Of a stretch of 64,000 nucleotides of DNA, positions 21,257-32,705 are shown piece after piece. Each line of letters begins with the position of its first letter. Within the stretch, counting starts at the first letter, position 1. Origin of the DNA: Vandiemenella viatica (lineage: Eukaryota > Arthropoda > Insecta > Orthoptera > Morabidae); NCBI GenBank assembly GCA_031002005.1, contig JARYHS010008074.1, positions 5,340,924 to 5,404,923 on the forward strand, in the 5' to 3' direction. The position numbers were made by a program, and so were the translations under genes. The notes under the pieces are model-generated. The model had not been told where the DNA came from. It did no database searches and saw nothing but the letters and a program-made list of their open reading frames with translations.

Positions 21257-21530
21257 TTGTTAAAGCGCTTACTTACAAATGTTTGAGTCTTGGTCTCCGG
21301 TTCAAACCTCCGTGGAGTCTAAGATTTTAAAAAATTGTTTTTGATCGTAAGAGTCACGCCTGGGCCGTCGGTTATTCGGATTGAATGTTAAACTGTAGAT
21401 ATAACAAAGTTAGGGGTGAAATGCGAGGCAAATCTTAGGTAGTCAATGCAATGCAGTAGGTGTACACTTTATTACTTTATATTGATCCCTCAGGGGTGAT
21501 TCGCAGTCAGTGTGTTGTGATCTGCAGCAA
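21257..21530. other. Spacer with tRNA-like stretch
   Basis: No gene. GGTCTCCGGTTCAAACCTCC near 21290-21310 looks like a tRNA B box (GGTTCAAACC), and AAGCGCTTACTTACAAATG precedes it, but no A box or closed cloverleaf is convincing. It could be a fragment of a tRNA-derived SINE. Confidence 0.3.
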
Positions 21531-21705
21531 TCTATATATATAATTATGAATGTATGTATGTATCTTTGTTTGTTTGTTTACAGAAACTAAGATGATCAAA
21601 ATGAAACAACCAAAACAAAAAAAAAATGTAAAGAAAAAATGATGAGTGGAGAGCGACGACAGCAGTAAGAAGCCTCACTATTCATTTTAGGTTAGCCAAT
21701 TAAAA

Positions 21706-24700
21706 ATGAATTATACACAAACAGTACTGACCTTAAATGTGTGTGGAATAGAAAATATAATGAAGTGGAAGATTTTAGAGATTTTTGTAAAACGAACCAA
21801 TGCTGAAATAATTTTCTTTCATGTAGTTACTACAAATGACCTACCGTTTGATTCTAGTTACAACATATATACCAACGTTGGACTAAACGGAAGAGGAACA
21901 GCAATTTTAACAAAGGCGGGTATAGAACTTACAGAGATCGGATCACAGCCTGATGGTAGAGTTATCTCTGGCTGCATAAACAACAGAAAAGTAGGATCGT
22001 AATTTTTCACGGCGTTGAATATTAATATATTTTTCTCGGGCTTCCAGCCGTGTTAAGATGTCACATTTGCGGGACGTTTCGAAGGCGTCCATCTCTGCCT
22101 TCACTGTCATTGAATGAAGGCAGAGATGGACGCCTTCGAAACGTCCCGCAAATGTGACATCTTAACACGGCTGGAAGCCCGAGAAAAATATATTAACAGA
22201 AAAGTAGTAAACATACTTTTTTCAGCAGACTCTACCGTACTACTTTCGCAAAAATTGTGGTTACATTCTGGGGAGTGGCTTCAAGTGTGTCATAAGTGCA
22301 TCAGACAGTACGGGAGAGACACATATTTGTCAAAACCTAAAGTCGCTGATGACTGGCTTAAAACTGTCTGCCGACGTAACAAAATCGGGTTGTAATTATA
22401 TCCAACACACTTTTGTAAGCTCCATGTCTTCATCGCGAATTGACCGCTTCTATGTATTCGAAGACATAAATGTTACTAAATGTGAAACGATTCCGCTTTC
22501 AATAACCGACCTTCATGCAGTTACAGTATAATAAAAACATCGGAATTAGGTCGACCAACCACAATTGGAAAAGGATACTGCAAATAAGACGTGCAAATGT
22601 TAAAGCAACTGTGGGTAAATGATGAACTTACACGAAGTTGGAAAAACTGGATAAGTAGACAAAATAACTTCGAAAATAAGGTAATTTGGTCGGAACAAGT
22701 AGTAAAGCCTGGTATAAAAAAACCTACAGACAGGCCCAGATATACCACTATAAGCTCCAACATGACACGATTGAATTTTACTATAGAGTCCTAAGAGACT
22801 TACAAACCAGATGTGACGCAGGAGAAAATGAAATATCAAAAATGAGACAAATAAAGAGTAAAATATTGGAATTGCGGACTGATATATTGCAGAAAAAGAT
22901 AATTACATCAAAAGATACACACTATTCAACAGACGAAGAAGTCGGTCTATATCAAATAGCACGGAAAAGGAAACGGGAATGCCGAAAAATAATAACGTCT
23001 GTCACTGATGAAAATTGAGTCGGATGTAAGTCGAATGCGGAAATCCGTTCAAAGTTGACCTTGTAATTTTCAAATCTGTATAAAAAAAAAAAAAAACAGA
23101 CGTTGACCTACATGAAATAGGACATCTACCACAAAACTGTAACTCTAAAATATCAACCAATAGCTGCAGCGAATTACTAAAAGCAATAACGGACGAGGAA
23201 GTAGAAACAATAATTACCAATCTTCCCAGTCATCGCATCCTTTACGAATTTTATAAATTGCATTGGAAGCAAATAAAGGAACAAATTATAGCTGTTTTAA
23301 ATAAAAAAAGAAGGCAGAAGGAAATATATTGTCAACGGGAGGATGGAATAATAATGCTAATTCCAAAGGTCCGAACACCAAAGCAAATCAAAGACTATAG
23401 ACCAATTCATCTCATGTGTACAAAGTCTAAGATTTTAGCACGCATCTTCGCCGCTAGATAAAAGACTGTTCTACCAGAAATAATAAAAGACGGACAAACA
23501 TGTGGCGTTCAATCTCAAAACATTATAAAAGGTTTGGAAAGACTTCGGAACTTGGCTTTGTTAGCAAATACAGAAAGAAATATTCAGCTAGGACTCTTGA
23601 ACATAGATTTTAGACAGGCTTTCGACAGACTTAGCCATGAATACATCAGAAAAATAATGTGCCATTATGGTTTCCCGCGGGAATTTACTTCACTAGTAAT
23701 ACCTGAAACCTAATTTGGCCAATCTAAGGTGTTAATCAATGAAGTTTTAGGTAAAGCTTTCAGTCTTGAAAGTTCAGTAAGGCAAGGGTGCCCACTGTCG
23801 ATGTTTCTCTTTGTAATTGCAGCTGAACCTTTATTCAGGAAAATTTCGGAGAGAATCAAAACAAGCCCCTCTGGAACAGTAGAAACAAATCTTTTCCCCG
23901 TAAATGCCTACGCCGATGACGTCACAGTAGTGATCAGAGATTATAATGAACTTGAAAGTGTGACCGCAATAACAGAGAAGTTTCCTTCGTGTTCAAATGC
24001 AAAAATCAATACGGAAAAAACGAAGCTTCTGTGGTTAAGGAGTAAAAATCTGCTGCATTCAAGTCAATTGTTTCCTGAAGTAGAAGAGATGAAAGTGCTG
24101 GGAATCACCTTCCATAGAGACATGAAAACTATAATAACGAAAAATGCAGATACTGTAATATCTAATGTAGTTGCTGTTTTAAAATCATTTAATAAGAAAA
24201 ACCTAAATATTTTTCAAAGAATTGAGTGTATTAACATCATCGCACTATCAAAAGTATGGTATGTAGCACAAACTATACCACTAAGTCGTCAGGGTCTGGC
24301 AAAACTGCAAAAATACACCGGATGGTTTCTATGGAGAGGATCGGTCCAAAAATTATCACCATGGAAGGTAGAGCTGCCGGTGAGTGAGGGAGGCATGGGA
24401 CTGACAGACATGGAGCTAAAAGCTCAATCATTACTGATGTAAAACCTGTTACAGACAATCATGACAAGAGGAAAGGAATACGATCTAATGAAAAAGACAT
24501 GGTATGCGCCAAGAAACAGCAGAAGTCAAAGTATGTCAATTGAGTTCCGAAGAGTTCTGCATGATCTAGAAAATCTGGTTTCTAAGTTACCGGTTAACTC
24601 GTGTATAAGCAACAGACTAATCCAACACCATCTCAAACTCAGGAATCACATCGGTACCAAAGTAGAAACAAAGATATTCGGAATTTGTTGGAAAAACGTT

Positions 24701-25036
24701 TGTAAAAATATATCAGATAGACAAATTCCATCACTGTATAGGGCAACTCATTACAAAAGGGTGCATAACTTAATACTTACGGCGGAGAGAAGTCACAGGA
24801 TAAATAGGAAATTGAATCCATACTGCACAACATGCAACTTAACTGACACATGGCAGCACAGAATGACAGGCTGCGTACAGACAAAATCAGCCTGTAAGTG
24901 GGTCAGATGGAAGCTGGAAACAATTTTAAGCCTGCAAGAAAGTGATGGCTTTCCTGTCATATTATGCGTATTGTTTGGGACCAGTCCTTCGTTACCAACA
25001 ACTTTCTATATTCAATTCTGGCAAAGAAATTCTTAA
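21706..25036 (+). pseudogene. Tx1-like ORF2, copy 2
   Basis: The endonuclease start (TLNVCGIENIMKWKIL ... YTNVGLNGRGTAILTKAG) is at 21706-21990 and is cut by the PLE foldback. After it the endonuclease C-terminus appears (SMSSSRIDRFYVFEDIN, near 22425-22475), then the linker, then RT blocks: DGIIMLIPKVRTPKQIKDYRP, NIDFRQAFDRLSHEY, VRQGCPLSMFLFVIAAEP and NAYADDVTVVI (23908-23940, catalytic YADD intact). The C-terminal domain follows (IALSKVWYVAQTIP; a CTTC-x10-H zinc motif near 24830-24860). The endonuclease centre and the PGPDG block are deleted, and there are several stops and frameshifts. Confidence 0.8.
21993..22197. mobile_element. PLE-derived foldback mini-element
   Basis: Two inverted copies of the PLE tail (about 95 bp each, from GGATCGTAATTTTTCACGG inward on the left arm) meet at a short TCACTGTCATTGAA loop near 22105. 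The same 12-bp target sequence AACAGAAAAGTA flanks it (about 21981-21992 and 22193-22204). The arms match the tail of the large PLE at 17296-19999, including GGGACGTTTCGAAGGCGTCC. Coding sequence is absent, so this is a non-autonomous PLE product. Confidence 0.8.
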
Positions 25037-25248
25037 TCCACGCGTACGAAGTCGCGGGCATCAGCTAGTGTTTATATATTAGAAGATTTAGCTTTCATCG
25101 ATTTGGAGAAAGCATACGATAATTTAACATCATGAAACTTTTCGAAATTTTGGAAAATAGTAGTATTTATATAATAGCCATTCGGAATATTTACAATACC
25201 GTGAAAGGAGTTGTAAGGATCCAATAGGAAGTCATCCAAACCGGTATA

Positions 25249-26794
25249 CATTGTTGGATCTAGGGTTGGGGGGGGGGGGTCAAACCGGGGCTCTTGCCCG
25301 GGCGACAACTTCAGGGGGGCGCCAAAATCATGTGTTGGTGGCATCTTTTTATAAGCGCCAGGGCATATATTTATGTGCTGCCGACCCTTTTTTTAGGTAA
25401 AGCGCCGTGGTACACTGACCGCGGCGGCAACTTGAAAGGACGGAAAATTCGTTGTTCTGTGACAGAGCGGTCTTAAAACAGAGCTCTATTCACGGAATGG
25501 AATTCATTCCGTCATTGTTAGCCGGAACTCCCTATATTCTTGGATTTATAAATTTTGCCATCTGACGTTCGCATTCTTGCAGCTGCGTTCGAGTGATTAG
25601 CCCAGTTTTGTTTTAATATCTACTTTTGTGCTGAACGAGTTTAAATATTTATTACTGGAAACGAACCATTAACAGGTAAGGAAGAATCTATCGTTATCAA
25701 ATATCTCAGTGTTTCTCATCCTTTGTCAATCCGAGGACCAGTAAAATGGCAAAAAAATTCGAATCATTAACTTATATGGGCCTTATTTCATACCTCTGTA
25801 TATATTATGAACCAAACCTGCCAATTGTTATTAGCATATACCGCCGTTTCTCAACACATATACCTACAATAAAGGACTCATAAAACGTCGTTCTCCGAAA
25901 ACGTATTTAGGGAATAGGCTGTTAAGCAGCCATATCCTGAAAATACCAGATTTTTGATGCTAGTTGAAATATTAATTGTTTTTAGAAATTTTGGATTACT
26001 AGCTTCTTCTCGCTTAGAGTCTTATTCAAGACGAGACGATAAATTTTTATTGTATTTCACTAATATTTTTTGATATGATGCCTTTGAGAAACAAATTTTT
26101 AAAATTCTTCCTTCGGATAATTTGCACCATCTTCACATATCACAGCTTGGAAACGCTGAAATATATTATAACGTTAACTTATGTCTTTCTGTGTCATTAC
26201 TGTTTTTGTTAACGATTAATCAACAATATAAAATAATGAAAATTTTGCCCACGTCTTGACTGCCACATCAAATAAATTAAGATTATGGAGCCGTTCTAGC
26301 AAGCAGATACTCCAAGGACTTAAACGCAATTGATTTCAGCCAAGAACTTGCCGAGTTTAAACAATAAGCTCAATTTTTTATTGGAATCGATGAAACAACT
26401 AGTCCATTCCAATTGTTGCAACACATGTGTAGAAACGACTTGCAGGAGGCCTTTCCTAATATTCGTATAGCGCTGAGAATATACTGCACGTTACCAACGA
26501 CGTCCGCAAGCCGCGAGCGGAGTTTCAGTGTCAACAATGAGCCAGGAACGTCTTTCTAGCCTCGCGATCATATCAGACAAATTTTGATGAAGTTACAGAC
26601 TCTTTCGCGGAAATGAAAGCTCGACGAGTGAAGTTGTAGGAACATTTAGTGCAAATTTTGCTAGGGCCTAAGGACTGACATTGTGAGTTCAGTCTGGCTC
26701 GTGGGTTACGTATTCTGATTGTGCGTATTATATATAATGCAAGCAATAAACGAAGGTTTTGCCCCGGTTCGGAACAATCCTATATCCGCCACTG
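25249..26794 (+). mobile_element. hAT remnant, ZMYM1-type
   Basis: The ends are CATTGTTGGATCTAGG on the left and, read inward, CAGTGGCGGATATAGG on the right. They are bracketed by a degraded 8-bp duplication (CCGGTATA / ATGGTACA). The interior keeps the 3' part of a ZMYM1-like hAT transposase: RIYCTLPTTSASRERSFS (about 26475-26530) and, in another frame, STMSQERLSSLAIISD (26530-26577), the classic dimerisation segment. The rest of the gene has been lost. It sits inside the LINE. Confidence 0.65.
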
Positions 26795-26989
26795 ATGGTA
26801 CAATTAATAATTGTGTAAAGCAAGGCAGCTGCCTTTCCCCAGCTTTGTCGAAAATATACGTGGAAGGCACTTTTGAGAACTGGAGAAAAAAATGCAGAGG
26901 GATTGGGAGAGAAATTGATAAAACCTATTTCTGTAGTCTGTTAGTACTGGAGTGTAATAAATGGCGACTAAAAATCAACACGAGATGAC

Positions 26990-27690
26990 TTTTTTCAAAC
27001 AATAAGGATTGAGAACAGAATGCAGTGACTACAGTGACGAAGTCAGTATTGAGGGGCGTCCAGTAACTACGTGAGGTGAAACTGGGGGAGGGGGAGAGGA
27101 TGGGGAGGATGTCAACCGAAATCTCACGTGAGCTTTTGAAATTCTTGAAGGACAGTGGAGCTTTTTTAAAAATAAATTTAAAAAATCCACAAACTACTCG
27201 GATATCGCCTTTAGGAGGGTAACAGGGCCTAAACACGATGCGAATACCGACTGTAGGGGAAGATTAACCGCCTCAGAGACAGGAGAGCTTTAAAAAAGTC
27301 TAAAAATGTACAAGGCTGATCACCAGGGGTGGAGTCTCGACAAAATTTCCCGTCATACAAGAAATCACCAGAGGAGAGGGTGAGCCCGATATTAACGGAA
27401 GGGATGTGGACTGCAGGAACACTCATAGACTCAATCCAGGATAAAGGATTATAACGATCATTGGCGCCACAAAGTAAATCACTATTAGTGTATGCACACA
27501 TTCTGTAGCAACTTCGCGAACATGTGCTCCTATACTTTTGATATAATGGTTATCCGAATTTGTTGAATGGTAGTTGGAAAATTGTTCTCTGCGCTACATT
27601 TTTTAAAACAATAATAATGGTAGTTAGAAAATGCGATGATATGAAGGACTAATGACTTCAGATATCTTGTAGAATGGATAACTTCCAACA
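26990..27690. other. Unassigned stretch within the LINE remnant
   Basis: No recognisable coding sequence. GGGGCGTCCAGTAACTACGTGAGG at 27051-27074 resembles one end of a Harbinger-type MITE (compare the TACGTGG-containing ends of 43553-43924), but no matching inverted end is found nearby. Confidence 0.35.
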
Positions 27691-28544
27691 TCAACAAGGT
27701 CTTAGGCATGAATAGCAATACGACAAACTGGAGACAACATACCACATTTATAAGAACATCAATGGATCTAAATCCCTCTCCCTTAACCTCAAATTCAGGC
27801 ACTATAATATCGTAGTAAGATTATCAGTACTGTATGCATCAGAGTTAGGGATTGCAATCCAGCAAAGCGGAATCCCGCAATCCCGCGTGATCCCGCATCA
27901 TTAGACAGTCTGACGGATCCCGCACAAAATTAAGCGGATCCGCAATCCGCAAAATCCGGCGGAAACGCGTGTCAGTCTGCATGATTCGCTGCCCGGTCTC
28001 TATCGGATATTTTGCCCTGTTTGCTGTACCCTTCCAGTTGGCATTTGACGCGTGTGAACAAACGTTTGTTTTTGTCAACCTTCGTCATTCGTAAGTAAAT
28101 AGATACACTTTTACGTATTCATTTTCGAGTACACATTTATGTAATTTGAGTTATTTTGCGTATTTAGAAAGGTTTTCTAGCTATATAATTATTTTTTATG
28201 TGTCGCAAACGTTATTTGAATTACACAGTTACAGCTTTTTATTCATGGTTTCATTATTCCCATTTTCTGTATTTGCAGGTAAAGTTATTGTAACAATTTC
28301 CTTATTGGCGACTGAAAATTTGATTATTCGTTGATAGGAAACTAATGTTATCGTAATTTTAAAGATGGCATACCCATTTATTTAGCATCTATCAAAAGAC
28401 AATTGTTTATCCTTTGACTTATAGTTGTTTTTGCCGCTGCCTCAATGCGTTTCTTTGACGAAAGCCGCCTGCTTACATGTGCCGCTCAGGCTATCGATTA
28501 ATACCTCTCCTCCTTGTTATTATTTCGACAAAAGGCAAAAAAGT

Positions 28545-28640
28545 TATAATGAAGTATTCACGGGTGTATCGACGAATTGTGTTGTAGGAACTCCATACTT
28601 CGACGGCTGCCTCCGCCGTCTCCCTCACGGGTGAAATCTC
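28545..28640 (-). repeat. PLE-tail fragment
   Basis: TTCACGGGTGTATCGACGAA followed by TTGTGTTGTAGGAACT aligns with the left arm of the foldback at 61548-61715 (TTCACGGGTGTACCATCGGA, TTGTGTTGTG). The CGACGGCTGCCTCCGCCGTC part corresponds to its hammerhead-like stem, here degenerate. Only one arm is present. Confidence 0.55.
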
Positions 28641-28859
28641 GTGTTTTTGCAATGAAATCCGGAGATACAACCTATGAAAACTTCACTGCAATCATTCGCC
28701 GAGAATGTCTCCTTTCTTACTAAAAAGTAATAATTTCCTCTCTATAAGTAAAACTGAAATACTTGACACTTTAAGTGTTGGTGAGTAGTTTCTTTTTATA
28801 ACATTGAATCAACTGTAAGATCAATCAAGGAATAAGGAGATGTAATAAGGAATCCCACA

Positions 28860-29006
28860 AAAATAATTTTTGTAAAAAAATAGGCCAAGTCTCGTGCTTG
28901 TGCAGTGACAAAAAGTTATGAGATCTTGTTCTGAGCCAAGTCTACACTTTACAGCGTATATTCACTTCACTTTGTGAAATGGAATGCTTTCTCTCGGTGT
29001 TGTGGA
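28860..29006 (+). repeat. Dispersed repeat, copy 1
   Basis: The reverse complement of this 147-bp stretch (containing CTGAGCCAAGTCTACACTTT and AGTGACAAAAAGTTATGAGA) recurs at about 45505-45660 with high identity. It has no coding content and is not part of either neighbouring element. Confidence 0.65.
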
Positions 29007-29018
29007 TCGTTTATTTAT

Positions 29019-29022
<4 letters not shown>

Positions 29023-29060
<38 letters not shown>
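29023..29060 (+). repeat. A38 homopolymer
   Basis: An uninterrupted 38-base A run directly downstream of the dispersed repeat. It may be the tail of a retroposed sequence inside the MITE. Confidence 0.8.
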
Positions 29061-29064
<4 letters not shown>

Positions 29065-29990
29065 GGTAACTTGGCCATTAAGCAAAACATGTTTGTAAAC
29101 TTATGTGATGTATTGTAAGGCACATAATGACCTAACACTGAATATTTTTCATTTTTTATTATTTATTTAAAAATTGGCTAGGATTAAAAAACAAAAATGT
29201 AAAACCTCGAAATGTACTTAAGACACGCTAAATAGTTTTGATATCATTTTGCCAATTCAAATATTGTTAACTGTAAATTTTTATCATTTTACATTAAATT
29301 TTATTTATTAATTTAATTATTATTTAATTTATTAAAGGTTTATGTAACTATGTTTTAAATGTATGCGTTAAAAAACTGTTTGCACCAATCCCGCACGGAT
29401 CCCGCGGGACTGAAAACACTGCGGGATTGCAATCCTTAATCAGAGTGCTTGAGCATGGTTGGAAAGGGACAACTCAGAAAACTGGAACTAAAGGAACGAA
29501 AAAGGAAAATACAGTCTCGGGCAGAATAAAGACCTATACTAACAACTGAAGAGCATTACCACAGTCATGAGAAAAAGGAAATTAAAGTTCTATGGTCACA
29601 TAGTTTGGATGGACAATCATAGACTCACCTCCAAAATCTACAACGCCGTCTCTAGAGGGAAAGCGAGTGACGCAAAATGGACAAGGATAGTCAGAAAAGA
29701 TCTCGAGAAACTGAAAATTGACTTCAATCAAATTTACTGCATGAATAAGTACAGAACGTTGGTTAAATCATCCGATTCTCTCGTGAGATTAACAACCAAA
29801 ACACGGCACTCCTGATCTGGGGTGAAATGGACCCAAGAAAAGACGACCATAATTCAAGGACGAAAGAATATTGATCCAAAAAGAAAGCTCACCTGAGTTA
29901 AGAACCACCTGGTCCACAGAAGCCGAAACGAAACAGAATACGTAGAAGGAGTTGCAACATTGTTCTAGGAGAAGCATTCTTCTTTATTTC

Positions 29991-31145
29991 ACAACTACTC
30001 AGGGCAGTAAAATTTTTCACTAATTCAGTAATCTGTACTTATTATTCCCTCCACGAGCAGAAAAGTAAATTGTCATACAGGATAAGTGATTTTTTTCAGT
30101 AGGCCACAGTGATGAATACAGTAACGTGTTATGTTTGCTCAGCTGTCGCTTTTACGTCACGGCAGCTGTAACAGCTGTGGAAACCAACAACTTGGGCACT
30201 CCCCACACACGTGACTATAGTAACTCACAGCAGATATGTTAACATTTTAATAGCAAACTTAGCTGTACAGAGTTGGGGAATCGTTTTCAACGTACTTGAG
30301 CTATTCTTTTCCTCTGGGCTGAACACGTCCACTGGAGTCAATACCGTTGTCGTAACTCTCTGCTCCGCTCACAGGATCCCGCCAAGTTAGTTGGCTCTCT
30401 GACTCCATCGGTAGAACCGACACCTACGCACAACCAAAAGGATTTGCTTTAATTGTACCAGAGTTCCTCTGCTTATGCTCCACCTTTCTTGCAATGTACT
30501 TTGACGTTTCAAATTCCCAAGTGTCACAGTTTTTCGAAAATTTACTTCCATCGCCCGCTTGACTACACGAAGCGGCTGCGCTCCCATCGAGTTCACTCGG
30601 AGGAGTGGATATAGTTATTAATTATTGATGACCACCGAACTTAAAAGCCTCACTATTTAAATTAATTTGTTCATCGCTCTCCTTGAGGATTCAGGGGTCA
30701 ACGTTCGAATTTTGCTGAGGTGCATTGTTATTATAACTGGGTCGTTAGGAAATTCGAGTTGAACTGTTGATTATAACAATGACTGGCGTGATAAGCGCAA
30801 CAGATCGCAAGTCTGTGGTATGTTTTACCACCAAACGAATATACAATCTTACTTACACACCTCCCTAAAAATGAAAATTATTCCCTTACCATAAAACCTG
30901 AAATCAAATGTTCCACACACTATATCGAATTACTGGATTTGTTTGACAGTCTAAGCTTTCTGCAACCTTCATCAGAGATACTACTTACATTTGCAAAGCA
31001 ACCATCACATAGCGTCGCAGAGCAATACGCCGCTGTCGTGTCTTTAAATTATATTCCGTGCTCGCTGTTGATAGCATTGCGAACTACGATGGATTTTTCG
31101 TTGTTGTTTCGTTAATAATGGCGCATATGTGAAGAAGTTTAAAAG
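29991..31145. other. Unassigned DNA
   Basis: I see no homology. A short palindromic cluster CAGCTGTCGC, GGCAGCTGTAACAGCTGTGG occurs at 30138-30180. Confidence 0.5.
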
Positions 31146-31148
31146 CAA

Positions 31149-32705
31149 ATGGTTATAGGTAAAGTAGGTGTGGCATATGCGAAGTTCAAACAAAATTTTG
31201 GAGAAATGAGGAAAGTAGGTATAATCATTTAAGCTGCCGATGGGAAACCTCTTCCAAGCTCAGTAAATAGAGCAAACCATCGGAAGGAATACACAGAGAA
31301 ACTGTATGGTGAAGATTATTTGAACAACAGTGTATTGGAAAAATAAATTGATGACATCATTGATGACGTAGGTGATCATGTTTTGAGGACAGAGTTTGAT
31401 AGAGGCATGAATGATTTGAAATCAAATAAGGCAGTTGGAACTTCTGAAATACCTAGGAGAAAAAGTAATCCAAAGATTATTCAAACTTATATCAGAAAGT
31501 TATGGAACAGGAGCGATTGGCACTAATCTTAATAAAAGTGACATCGTCACACTTCCGAAGAAAGCGCAAGCTGACAGATGTGAGAATTATCGCACTATAA
31601 GTTTAACATGAGATGCTTCAAAATTGCAGACCCGAATGAAAAGTGTAGTAGAACGGATAGTAGGTGAAGACCGGTTTGGGTTTAAGAAAAACCGCGGTGC
31701 AAGAGAAGCTTTTCTCACTTTAAGATTAATACTTGAAGGGCGGATGAAGAAAAACAAAATAATTCTATGGCATTTGTTGATTTAGAAAAAGCTTTTGATA
31801 ATGTTGGGTGGGACAAGATGTTCAATATTTTCTAAAATACCGGGATACAAGAATACTTTACAACCTGTATATGATTCAGGTAGCTATAATATAGGCCATG
31901 AGAGACACGCATCAGTTAAAAAGGGTATGAGACAAATTCAAGAACCCATTAACAAAGTGAAATATGGAACACAAAATCAGTATGCTGCAATTTGGTAATG
32001 ACATTATCATGTTAGCAGAACAGATTTAGGATATTTAGAAGTTACTGACTGTCGTGAAGAAAATACTAAAGGAAGATTTCGGACTAAAGATAAATCAAAG
32101 AAAGACAAAAGTGATGAGATGTAGCACAAATAGTGCCAATAATAGTAGATTAAATATAAAATTAGGTTCGGATGCGATAGCAGAAATTAGTGAAATTTGC
32201 TCCTTAGGAAGTAAAATTATAACCGATGGCCGAAACAGGAATGATGTTAAAAGCAGAATGGCACTACCAAAAGGACATTCATGAAAAGATAAATCTTTTA
32301 GTTTCAGCACTTTATGCCAGTGAAGCGTGGACTTAAAGGTTACCAGAAATAAATAAAATTGAAGCGATTGAAATGAGGTGTTATAGAAGGATGCTGAAAA
32401 TTAAATGAACGGATAAAGATGCTAACGAGTTTTCGAAATGACGGGTGAGAAATGAAGTTTGTGTAAGAGTCTTACAGGAAGAAGAGACGTATGGTAGATT
32501 ATATTTTGAGACATGCAGGATTGAGTAACTTTTTAGCGGAGGTAAGAGCTGAAGAGGAAGACAGAGATTAGAATACGTGAAGCAGATAATTGAGGACGTG
32601 GGCTGTGAGGGGTATGTAGAGATGAAAAGTTCAGCACAATATAGAAAGGGGTGATGGATTGCATGAAGCCAGTATGGAAACTGATGACAACAACAGTAAA
32701 AAAAT
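31149..32705 (+). pseudogene. RTE-like LINE, copy C (old, plus strand)
   Basis: This copy is homologous to the RTE-like elements at 53906-57511 and 58302-61428. It starts inside the linker (VGVAYAKFKQNFGEM) and runs through TEFDRGMNDLKSNKAVG, LPKKAQADRCENYRTISL, FGFKKNRGAREAFLTLRLIL, AFVDLEKAFDNVGW and EDFGLKINQRKTKVMRCS to a degraded C-terminus near 32690. The catalytic site reads FGND (31991-32002) where copy A has FADD. Many stops and small indels make it the oldest of the three copies. Confidence 0.8.

Larger units (their letters stand above)
21531..25068 (+). mobile_element. Helitron-type element carrying a Tx1-like LINE
   Basis: The left end reads A|TCTATATATATAATTATG and the right end reads GCATCAGCTAG|T, which fits Helitron rules (5' TC, 3' CTRR, insertion between A and T). 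Just before the CTAG is a hairpin-forming stretch CGCGTACGAAGTCGCG (25041-25056). The right end aligns with that of the minus-strand Helitron at 51419 (CGCGGACGAAGTCTCGGG then CTAG). No Rep/helicase gene is inside, so the element would be non-autonomous. Almost all of it is a Tx1-like LINE, either inserted later or captured. Confidence 0.55.
27846..29438. mobile_element. hAT-type MITE, 1.6 kb
   Basis: The terminal inverted repeats TAGGGATTGCAATCC and, read inward from the right, TAAGGATTGCAATCC are followed on both sides by tandem GGGATCCCGC-like motifs. The 8-bp duplication ATCAGAGT lies at 27838-27845 and 29439-29446. Excising the element rejoins the LINE frame (VLYAS|ECL). There is no transposase. 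Inside are a PLE-tail fragment (28545-28640), a dispersed repeat (28860-29006) and a 38-base A run. Confidence 0.85.
25069..29990 (+). mobile_element. Unclassified LINE (RTE/L2-like), fragments split by two DNA transposons
   Basis: Pieces of one LINE ORF2 appear in order: AFIDLEKAYDN (25090-25125), CVKQGSCLSPALSKIYVEG (26814-26870), SLSLNLKFRHYNIVVRLSVLYAS (27769-27845), and LKFYGHIVWMDNHRLTSKIY with the tail (29567-29810). The third and fourth pieces join in frame across the MITE at 27846-29438. The region is a degraded pseudogene with many stops; the region 26990-27690 is not recognisable. Confidence 0.6.

Noticed and set aside
21290..21315. A tRNA gene around GGTTCAAACC
   Set aside because: No A box at the right distance and no closed stems.
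22075..22145. Hammerhead ribozyme in the 22-kb PLE foldback
   Set aside because: CGAAACGTCC is present, but the other core box (CUGANGA) is missing: the sequence reads GCAGAGATGGACG. GGACG/CGTCC would pair across the GAAA, which a hammerhead does not allow.
27051..27240. Complete Harbinger-type MITE starting GGGGCGTCCAGTAACTACGT
   Set aside because: No matching inverted end or 3-bp duplication was found downstream.
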